From HR10 sp964615335 (GTDB lineage: Bacteria; Acidobacteriota; Blastocatellia; HR10), in the NCBI GenBank assembly GCA_964615335.1, contig CAZTMT010000028.1:1-15255 (forward strand): DNA of 15,255 nt, in the 5' to 3' direction. The notes beneath the pieces were generated by a model. It was not told the origin of the DNA. It saw only the letters and a list, made by a program, of their open reading frames with translations, and ran no database searches. Below, piece by piece: positions 5,306-11,678 of this stretch. Position 1 is the first letter of the stretch; the number at the start of each line of letters is the position of its first letter. The translations under genes were made by a program, and so were the position numbers.

Positions 5306-7138
5306 CTATACGGAGAACATCTCGGGAGAATCCGACGAGGAAGCGCTTGCGGGCGAGCCCGCCTCGATGGCCGCGCGCACCTCGGCGAGCAGCTTCTGTA
5401 GATCCACTCCCTCGCGCCGACACGCCTGCTCCAACGTCACGGCGCGCGCCATCGTGCGCCGCAAGACGGGATTGCGTAACAGGACGAAGCCATGTCGCAG
5501 GAAGACATCGAGCGTCTGCGGGTACCGTTCGAGCACGTCGGCGACCCGAGTCTCAGGCGTCACCACAAGCGGCTCGGAAGTCGAATGGGCCACTTCCTGG
5601 CGTTCCCACCGCGCGCCCACGCGCATGTTTCGGACCAGCTCGATCCCCCAGAGGGCCAGTCCCACGACCTCGAGGAATCCGGAGACGCACATGAGCGCGA
5701 AGGCCTCCGGCGCGAAATCCGCCGCGATCTCCGTCGTGATGCGCAAGAGATTGCCGCCGTTCAGAAGCACGAAGGTCGGCCAGAGTGCCGGAGCGCGCCG
5801 CACGTCCACACCGGAGAGCGTGGGCACGACTTTGCTCGAGACACCGACGATCATCATCACGATGAAGCCGACTGTCAGGGCATGACGATAGGCCCCGAAA
5901 AAGGCGTGCGAGAAAGGCACCGCTGCTCCCGTGAGCGGTTGATAGATGAGCAGGTTGTACACGGGCACAAAAGCCAGCATCCCCATAGCCACGATGAACC
6001 AGAGGTACGCTGCGCGGATGAACTTCACCCCGCGATCCCGCTCGCTCTCGGGCACAGGCCCGAAGAGGCGATACTGGCGCGGCGTGCCCAGAGCGATGAC
6101 CAGAAGAAGCAGCGCCGCGACCTCCTGTCCGATCAGCCATCGAGAGCCCTGCCCGAGCATCCCCAGAAGAAACGTGAGGACCGAGAGCGCGATCGCCCCA
6201 TTGCTCCCCCACAGGAGGAAGCGCTGCCAGGTCCGCGTCGGCTCGCGAAATCCGTAAGCGTGCGGCAGGAACCGGAGCGAGACGCCCAGGATCATGACGA
6301 CGGCGATCCCCAGAAGCTGGATGTCCCGATACGGGATGTTGAAGGTCGCCACGCGGAAGAGAAACTCCTCGCGCGTGCGCGCGGTCTCAAAGAGCCAGAA
6401 GATGACAGGATTGAAAGCCGCCGCGAGCAGAAACCAAAACAGGGCCGAGGCGACAAATCCATCATAGGGTTCGGGCTTGCGGGCCTGTTCGAAAGTCCGC
6501 CAGATCACCCGGGCGAAGAGTCCCACGGCCAGAAGCTGCATCGCTCCGGCCACAAGACCCAGAGCGAGAAACGGTCCACGCGGAGCCAGAAGATGCGCCA
6601 CCGCCTGTACTCCGATCCCCACGGCCATGAGCGGGAGCGTCGCCCAGGCGAGCGTCGGATGGCACAGGCTCACATGTTTGAATCGCGGGAAGGCCTGATA
6701 CGCGAACCCCATGATGAAGAAGCCGACCACGCCGAAGACCATCGCATGCCCGTGCGCGAGAATCCACGAATAATCCACACGGGCGAAGCTGCGGTGCGTT
6801 CCCATGAGCCAGAGATTCACAGCTCCCCACAGGCAGCCGAGCGTGAAGAGCATTCCCAGTCCGGCCAGAAAGAAGGGCCGATAGATCACGTCCGCGCGCG
6901 TCGGCTGATAAGCGATCGGCTCGGCAGAAGGCGCGCGCGTGGCCGCCGCATTCAACTCGTCGAGCAGCCGATCGAGCGGCACCCCGTGAAGCCGCGCGAA
7001 CCAGGCCACCGTCTCGCGCGGTCCTTCGGGCCCTCCGCAGCCGCGCAGCCCGTAGCGATCGAGCACAGCTCGCGTGGCCGGAAATCTCCGAATCACTTCG
7101 GGAAGAACCATCTCCGCCGTGATCGGCCTCTCTCTCAT
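5306..7138 (-). CDS. NnrS-like haem-copper membrane protein with DUF542-like and DUF1858-like end domains
   Basis: A 610-residue polytopic membrane protein. Residues 1-65 resemble the ScdA/Ric N-terminal domain (DUF542): VIRRFPATRAVLDRYG followed by GCGG (33-36, in place of the usual CCGG) and an HGVPLDRLLDELN end. About residues 88-535 hold roughly twelve transmembrane helices, including HGHAMVFG (129-136) with two possible haem or metal histidines, and AYRHALTVGFIVMMIVGV near the end, typical of NnrS and subunit-I-like proteins. The C-terminal 60 residues match the DUF1858 pattern (RVADVLERYPQTLDVFLRHG, then LRNPVLRRTMARAVTLEQA). NnrS proteins protect cells from NO during denitrification; DUF542 occurs in the di-iron repair protein RIC/YtfE/ScdA. 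The ATG at 7138 is chosen over an in-frame extension to 7228 because AAGGAGGA lies seven bases upstream and the extension overlaps the preceding gene. Confidence 0.88.
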   Translation of the reverse strand: MRERPITAEMVLPEVIRRFPATRAVLDRYGLRGCGGPEGPRETVAWFARLHGVPLDRLLDELNAAATRAPSAEPIAYQPTRADVIYRPFFLAGLGMLFTLGCLWGAVNLWLMGTHRSFARVDYSWILAHGHAMVFGVVGFFIMGFAYQAFPRFKHVSLCHPTLAWATLPLMAVGIGVQAVAHLLAPRGPFLALGLVAGAMQLLAVGLFARVIWRTFEQARKPEPYDGFVASALFWFLLAAAFNPVIFWLFETARTREEFLFRVATFNIPYRDIQLLGIAVVMILGVSLRFLPHAYGFREPTRTWQRFLLWGSNGAIALSVLTFLLGMLGQGSRWLIGQEVAALLLLVIALGTPRQYRLFGPVPESERDRGVKFIRAAYLWFIVAMGMLAFVPVYNLLIYQPLTGAAVPFSHAFFGAYRHALTVGFIVMMIVGVSSKVVPTLSGVDVRRAPALWPTFVLLNGGNLLRITTEIAADFAPEAFALMCVSGFLEVVGLALWGIELVRNMRVGARWERQEVAHSTSEPLVVTPETRVADVLERYPQTLDVFLRHGFVLLRNPVLRRTMARAVTLEQACRREGVDLQKLLAEVRAAIEAGSPASASSSDSPEMFSV

Positions 7139-7152
7139 CGGACATCCTCCTT

Positions 7153-7392
7153 TCACCCGCAGCATGAATGCGTGCGGGACTCCGCGCTTCCCGAAGGCTT
7201 CTCCCCCTGCCTTCGCTCTCCCAGCCATTGATCGTCCATCATGGGCAGCGCCACGCTTCGGCTGAGATCCCGAAGATCCCCTCTCACCGAGCTTCCCCCC
7301 AGGACCGTCGCCAACTTATGACGCAGATAAAGAACGCTGCCCACAAGGATCCCTACCAGGATGAGCCCGACAATCACTCCGATCGTCAGCAT
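7153..7392 (-). CDS. small single-span membrane protein of unknown function
   Basis: A 79-residue protein. Residues 3-23 form one transmembrane helix (LTIGVIVGLILVGILVGSVL), followed by a charged tail with MMDDQW and a C-terminal HSCCG. The ATG at 7392 is preceded by AAGGAGGAGG at good distance, and the next gene starts 14 bases after its stop, so it heads the five-gene operon. A longer open frame to 7812 is only a shadow inside norZ. The codon-by-codon composition and the strong ribosome site support translation. I do not recognise the family. The terminal His-Ser-Cys-Cys-Gly could bind a metal or be modified; with NO-reductase upstream and NnrS-like protein downstream, an accessory or assembly role for a haem-copper-like membrane protein is a reasonable guess only. 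Confidence 0.8.
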   Translation of the reverse strand: MLTIGVIVGLILVGILVGSVLYLRHKLATVLGGSSVRGDLRDLSRSVALPMMDDQWLGERRQGEKPSGSAESRTHSCCG

Positions 7393-7440
7393 CTTCCTCC
7401 TCCTTCGTTCCAGAATTTCCGTCCCTGACCTCCGCACCAT

Positions 7441-7446
7441 ACCATA
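7441..7446 (-). promoter_or_regulatory. -10 element of the five-gene operon
   Basis: On the minus strand the hexamer is TATGGT. With a start site at 7434 it occupies -12 to -7, and the operator at 7467-7484 is then centred exactly at -41.5, the class II position where a CRP/FNR-type activator replaces a -35 element. No good -35 hexamer is present, as expected for an activator-dependent promoter. The leader to the ATG at 7392 is about 42 bases. Confidence 0.6.
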
Positions 7447-7466
7447 GGCGACATTCGGGCGAAGCG

Positions 7467-7484
7467 CTGTGACTTCAGTCACAG
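7467..7484. promoter_or_regulatory. CRP/FNR-superfamily operator overlapping the norZ stop codon
   Basis: CTGTGACTTCAGTCACAG is a perfect 18-base inverted repeat with eight-base arms and contains TGTGA-N6-TCACA, the full CRP-type consensus. It spans the norZ stop codon (7479-7481). A related box lies in front of norZ itself (9857-9872). A terminator is unlikely: the arms are short and no T-run follows on the minus strand. The regulator could be a CRP, NNR/DNR-like, or another CRP/FNR family protein; none is encoded in the window. Confidence 0.75.
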
Positions 7485-9785
7485 TCTTCGCACCTGGGCG
7501 AACTCCTCGGGGACCGGGATGCCCAAAACGGGCGCTGTCCGCGCCAGGCGATACGTCCGCAGCGCCGCCAGCAGAAGCGGGACGACGCCGCCCAGGATGA
7601 AGATGAGATCGGCCGGCAGACGCAGCCATTCGATCCGGCGCATGATCGGCTGATTGAGGAATTCCAGACTGCGGGCGTGCGCATATCCGTTTCGCAAGAC
7701 ATCCAGAAGCTGGAGCACGCCTCCGGGGAAGAGATTGAGCACAACCATCAGGGCGAGTCCCACATTCAACCCCCAAAACGACACGCGCACCAGAGGTTCG
7801 ACCGAAGCCCACTGTTCATCGTTGAGCACCTGGCGAAAGGCGAAGACCATGAGCGCGACAGCCAGCATGCCGAAGACTCCCATCATCGCCGCATGCCCGT
7901 GATTGGGCGTCAGCAACGTCCCCGCCTGGAAGTAGCTCACAATCGGCAGATTGATGAGGAATCCGAAGATGCCCGCCCCGACGAAATTCCAGAACCCGAC
8001 AGCCATCAGGAAATAGAAGGTCCACCGGTGCGGGACCGAAACCGGCCGCCCGCAGAGATCGCACTGCTGGCGCGTGAGTTTGATGAAATCCCAGGCGTCC
8101 AGCGTCAGCAGCGTCAGCGGAATGACCTCCATCGCCGAGAATGTCGCCCCCAGCGCCATCGTGATGTGCGATTGGCCGGTCCAATACCAGTGATGCCCCG
8201 TCCCCACAATCCCACTGCCCAGGTAGAGAAGAGCATCCAGGTAGACGACGCGCGCCGCTGTCGTGTGGGAGACAAGTCCCAGCCGGTAGAAGATCGCCGC
8301 GACCATCACCGTGACGAACAGCTCGAAGAAGCCTTCAACCCAGAGGTGAATGATCCAGAAACGCCACGTGTCCACGACCGAATAATGGCTGCGACTGTGA
8401 AAGAACATGGCCGGCAGATAGAAGAGCGGAATGGCCACGGCCGCATAGAGAAAGAGCGCGAGAATCTCCCGCCGCTCCGGATCCTGTCGCGCCGGAGCCA
8501 GAGTCCGAAAGAGCAACAGGAGCCACCCCAGAAGTCCCACCGCCAGAAGAATCTGCCACGCGCGTCCGAGATCCAGATATTCCCATCCCTGATGCCCGAG
8601 CCAGAACCAGAGCTGTCCCAGCATCTGGCGAATCCCCATCAGCTCGCCCAGCAAGCTCCCCAGGACGACCAAAACGAGCGCTCCGAAAAGCAGGCGAACC
8701 CCCAGGGCATGATGGCGCGGTTCCCGCCCGCTCAGAGCGGGAGCCAAAAAGAGGCCTCCCGCGATATAAGCCGTCGCCACCCAGAAAATGGCCAACTGCA
8801 GATGCCACGTGCGCAAGATGTGGCTCGGGAACCAACGCGAGAGATCCACGCCATAGAAGCTCACAGGATCAGCGCGATAATGCGCGACCGCTCCTCCGAC
8901 CAGAACCTGCACGAGGAAAAGGGCCGCGACGGCGACAAAATAGATGAGCGTAGCGCGCTGGCCCGCCGTCGCCTGACCCGGGATGAGTTGCGGATGGGCG
9001 TGCTCCTGACGCCCTTTCCAGCCCAGATAATCGAACTTTCCAAAAGCGAACAGAACGGCAGCTAATCCGCCCAGCAGAGCGATCAGACTGAGCGCGCTCC
9101 AGAGCACGGCCTCGCTTGTGGGAGTGTTCCCCACGCGCGGGTCGTACGGGAAGTTGTTCGTGTACGAATAGGTCCGACCGAGACGCGGCACCACCGACGC
9201 CCACGCCGTCCAGGCGAAGAAGGCCGTCAGACGACGCAGTTCCTCCGGATCGCGAATGTAGGCGGCCGGCAAGCCAAGGTTCTTCGCCGGATGCGCGACA
9301 TAGTCGGACCACTTCTGAATTTGCTTTCTGTAGGAGATCACCTCCGGCTCGGTGAAGATGAGGACGCGACGCAGCGGATCGTAGCGGTTCTGTTTCAACC
9401 ACCGCGGCACCTCGGCCCAAACGGCATTCCGCTCCGATTCGGTCAGGTCCGAGAGATCACGCGCGAAGCGCTGACGCGCGATCCAGGCCGCTGTGTCCTC
9501 ACCCAGCGTCCGCAGATATTCGGCCGAGAAGTCCGGCCCCAGATACGCCCCATGCCCCCAAATCGTCCCGTTCTCCATCAAGCCGTATTTCAGGAAGACC
9601 TCCTGTCCTCCCAAGATGTCCTCGCGCGTGAAGACGATGCGGCCCGCCTCATCCACGACCTGCTCGGGGATTGGCGGAGCATCCCGATACACGCGCGCCG
9701 CCAACAGGATCAAGACCGTGAATCCCCCGATGAGAACGAGGATGACGGCATGCCGCCACCAGGGAGAAAGACGTGCCTCAACCAT
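7479..9785 (-). CDS. norZ: quinol-dependent nitric oxide reductase (qNOR)
   Basis: A 768-residue single-chain NO reductase that reduces two NO to N2O with electrons from quinol in the cytoplasmic membrane. After one N-terminal helix comes the large soluble domain typical of qNOR (residues about 35-220, with GGQEVFLKYGLMENGTIWGHGAYLGPDF at its start), then the twelve-helix NorB-like core. Haem and metal ligands are all visible: H328 in WHLQLAIFW, H480 and glutamates E484 and E488 in HLWVEGFFELF, H531-H532 in GTGHHWYW, and H629/H631 in NHGHAAMMGVFGMLA. The HLWVE glutamate separates NO reductases from O2-reducing oxidases. Residues 572-586 hold a short CxxC loop (C575, C578) between two helices. 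The ATG follows AAGGAGGTGA, an almost perfect ribosome site. Expression is probably under the CRP/FNR-like box at 9857-9872. The call is certain. Confidence 0.98.
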   Translation of the reverse strand: MVEARLSPWWRHAVILVLIGGFTVLILLAARVYRDAPPIPEQVVDEAGRIVFTREDILGGQEVFLKYGLMENGTIWGHGAYLGPDFSAEYLRTLGEDTAAWIARQRFARDLSDLTESERNAVWAEVPRWLKQNRYDPLRRVLIFTEPEVISYRKQIQKWSDYVAHPAKNLGLPAAYIRDPEELRRLTAFFAWTAWASVVPRLGRTYSYTNNFPYDPRVGNTPTSEAVLWSALSLIALLGGLAAVLFAFGKFDYLGWKGRQEHAHPQLIPGQATAGQRATLIYFVAVAALFLVQVLVGGAVAHYRADPVSFYGVDLSRWFPSHILRTWHLQLAIFWVATAYIAGGLFLAPALSGREPRHHALGVRLLFGALVLVVLGSLLGELMGIRQMLGQLWFWLGHQGWEYLDLGRAWQILLAVGLLGWLLLLFRTLAPARQDPERREILALFLYAAVAIPLFYLPAMFFHSRSHYSVVDTWRFWIIHLWVEGFFELFVTVMVAAIFYRLGLVSHTTAARVVYLDALLYLGSGIVGTGHHWYWTGQSHITMALGATFSAMEVIPLTLLTLDAWDFIKLTRQQCDLCGRPVSVPHRWTFYFLMAVGFWNFVGAGIFGFLINLPIVSYFQAGTLLTPNHGHAAMMGVFGMLAVALMVFAFRQVLNDEQWASVEPLVRVSFWGLNVGLALMVVLNLFPGGVLQLLDVLRNGYAHARSLEFLNQPIMRRIEWLRLPADLIFILGGVVPLLLAALRTYRLARTAPVLGIPVPEEFAQVRRL

Positions 9786-9828
9786 AGGCCTTTCACCTCC
9801 TTTCTATAGCCTCAGTATCACAGGGCTC

Positions 9829-9834
9829 AGTTTA
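9829..9834 (-). promoter_or_regulatory. probable -10 element of norZ
   Basis: Minus-strand TAAACT, with TTAAAC and TTTAAA in overlapping registers. A start site near 9822-9824 puts the operator at 9857-9872 at about -40.5 to -42.5, again the class II position, and leaves a leader of some 38 bases. An alternative is the extended -10 TGTGATACT at 9814-9822. The exact hexamer is uncertain. Confidence 0.4.
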
Positions 9835-9856
9835 AACCCCACTTCCAGGCCCTGGC

Positions 9857-9872
9857 TATGACTTAGATCACA
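9857..9872. promoter_or_regulatory. CRP/FNR-superfamily operator upstream of norZ
   Basis: TATGACTTAGATCACA matches TGTGA-N6-TCACA with one change. It shares TGACTT and the TCACA arm with the perfect operator at 7467-7484, and its TAGATCACA half is very close to the CRP consensus. It lies between norZ and the divergent plus-strand gene, some 72 bases from the norZ start, so norZ is the likelier target. Confidence 0.65.
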
Positions 9873-9941
9873 GAGCCGCGCGACCAGCTACAGGGGGCTC
9901 GTAGTGCAGGAGCGAGGATGCCCCTTCAACTGAGCGCATGA

Positions 9942-9947
9942 TATAAT
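9942..9947 (+). promoter_or_regulatory. -10 element of the DUF3352-like gene
   Basis: A perfect TATAAT, giving a start site near 9954. No convincing -35 hexamer lies 17 bases upstream (TGCCCC). It sits in an imperfect palindrome (GCGCATGAT ... ATCAGCGC), which may mean a bound repressor or chance. Confidence 0.5.
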
Positions 9948-9983
9948 CAGCGCGTGAGCAAGTCAGAAGGAGGGCGTGAGCGC

Positions 9984-11675
9984 ATGCGGATGCGAGTTCT
10001 CGGAAGCGGGATTTTGGTGGGAATTTTCGTTCTTGGAGCACCGGGAAGTCCCGCGTCTTTTCGTCAGAAGAGGCCGGCCCCTGCGCCCGCTCCTGGCGCG
10101 ATGACGATTGAATCGCTGCTCCCTCAGGACGTCCTGGCCGCCATTTTCATTCGCGATCTCGTCGCTTTTCGAAGCGGCATTCGCGAGAGCCCCTTCGCCC
10201 AGGCAGTCGCCGGAACGCCTCTTTTCATCGGGCGGTATCTTCGGGAGGTGGGAGACCGACTGGACCCCTCAAGCCTCACTTTCTGGGGACCCGATGCCCG
10301 ATATGCCGTGGTCGTGCCGGAGCCTTCCGATCCCCCCCGCCCGGTTGTCCTGGTGGAGACAAGTTCCCCCCAGATGGCGACGCGCGCCTTCGAGCGCGTG
10401 CGCGCTTCTCTGGCCCGTTTGGGTTCGGTGCGCTCTGTTGAGGGAAAGTCGGTCTCCCTCGTGCAAGTGAGCCTATCGTCCCCGGGAGATTCCCTGAGCG
10501 CCACTCAGATGGGCCGCGTCTTGCTTCTGGGCCCGACTTCTGCCCTTGAGCGCCTCATCGAATCCCGGGGACCGACGCTTGCTGAACTCCCGAGCTTTCG
10601 CCAAGCACGGGAGCAGTGCGCGCCCGCTCCGACCTTCGCCTTCGTCAATCTGGAACGGCTCATACCGGAGGCCTTCCACCGGTTGGCTTCCTCATCCGGA
10701 GGCTCAATCCCACTGCTTGTCCCGGCCCTTCAGCTTCTCGGCCTGCCGGCCTTCAAGGCCCTCGGTCTTTCGCTTTCCTTCGAAAAAGGCATCGCTCGGG
10801 AAGAGTACTGTGTGATCGTAGATCGGGGACAGAGCGCCGTCATCGCGGCTGTGACGGATCTGCCGGCCATCGAATTCACCACGACGCAAGCCATCGCCGA
10901 GGATGCAGCCCTGCTCATCATCGGAGGGCTCGATTTCGATCGGCTTTATGAGGCGCTCTTGCGGACGTTCGCTCCGCTCATCACAGCTCAACTGGGAGTC
11001 CCCTCGCCGGAATCGGCAATTGCCCTGTTGGAAGGGCAGCTCGGGTTTCGTCTTAAGGACGAGCTTTTGGCCTCGTTGGGGCGGGAAATTGGGGCGTTCT
11101 GGCATCCGCTGCCCGATCGAGCGGAGCGCGTTCTGCTGCTCTCGGTGCGACAGCCCGAGCGGTTACGGGCCATTCTGGAGAAAGCCGCGGCGCGACAATC
11201 TGCCCGTCCGACGACGTACAAGGAGCACACGCTCTACCCCTTGACGGAAGACCTGTCGGTCGTCGTCACCGGATCGGAGGCCATCCTCGCTCGAACCGAA
11301 TATGCGATAAAACTCCTCGATGCGCGGGAGCAGGGTCGAACTCTCATGCGGAATTCCGACTTCGCCCGGTGGATATCGCAAAGACCTCCACAGGGGGCGC
11401 TGGCTCTCTATGCAACAAGTGCGGCCTTGCGCCTGCCGGGATTGCGCCCGCTTCTGGCGGGCGCTCGCTCGGATGAGGCGCCGCCTCTTCCCCTGGTGCT
11501 CTTTTCGGGTTTCGGTATGCGCGAGCCGTGGGGGATACGCGTGACGCTCACCTCGACCTTGAGTCCCCTTGTTTTGGGAGACGCCTGGCTCGCCGCTCGG
11601 TCCAATGCTCCCGAGCGCTCCCTGCTGGGCGCGCTTGCGCGCCTCATCCGCCTGATCGCCGAAGACGTCCGGTGA
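9984..11675 (+). CDS. secreted DUF3352-like protein of unknown function
   Basis: A 563-residue protein with a signal peptide (MRMRVLGSGILVGIFVLGAP, cleavage likely near residues 24-26), then a Pro/Ala-rich linker and a long mixed alpha/beta body. The opening ESLLPQDVLAAIFIRDLVAF and the repeated theme of GLDFDRLYEALL and LKDELLASLGREIGAFW resemble DUF3352 proteins, which are large exported proteins of unknown role found in several phyla; this match is from memory and only moderate. Two GTG/ATG starts are possible: the ATG at 9984 has AAGGAGG ten bases upstream and gives the signal peptide a normal start, while a GTG at 9954 would coincide with the predicted transcription start. The stop is three bases before the next gene, so the two are probably one transcript and the proteins may work together outside the cytoplasmic membrane. 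Confidence 0.72.
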   Translation: MRMRVLGSGILVGIFVLGAPGSPASFRQKRPAPAPAPGAMTIESLLPQDVLAAIFIRDLVAFRSGIRESPFAQAVAGTPLFIGRYLREVGDRLDPSSLTFWGPDARYAVVVPEPSDPPRPVVLVETSSPQMATRAFERVRASLARLGSVRSVEGKSVSLVQVSLSSPGDSLSATQMGRVLLLGPTSALERLIESRGPTLAELPSFRQAREQCAPAPTFAFVNLERLIPEAFHRLASSSGGSIPLLVPALQLLGLPAFKALGLSLSFEKGIAREEYCVIVDRGQSAVIAAVTDLPAIEFTTTQAIAEDAALLIIGGLDFDRLYEALLRTFAPLITAQLGVPSPESAIALLEGQLGFRLKDELLASLGREIGAFWHPLPDRAERVLLLSVRQPERLRAILEKAAARQSARPTTYKEHTLYPLTEDLSVVVTGSEAILARTEYAIKLLDAREQGRTLMRNSDFARWISQRPPQGALALYATSAALRLPGLRPLLAGARSDEAPPLPLVLFSGFGMREPWGIRVTLTSTLSPLVLGDAWLAARSNAPERSLLGALARLIRLIAEDVR

Positions 11676-11678
11676 ACG

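Noticed and set aside
5492..7231. 579-residue plus-strand open frame opposite the NnrS-like gene
   Set aside because: Extremely charged (His/Arg/Glu-rich) composition produced by reading transmembrane codons backwards; no ribosome site or family.
7467..7484. norZ terminator hairpin
   Set aside because: The arms are eight bases with a two-base gap and no T-run follows; the sequence fits an operator much better.
7677..9065. 462-residue plus-strand open frame opposite norZ
   Set aside because: Same explanation: antisense of membrane-helix codons, with the opposite strand certain to be norZ.
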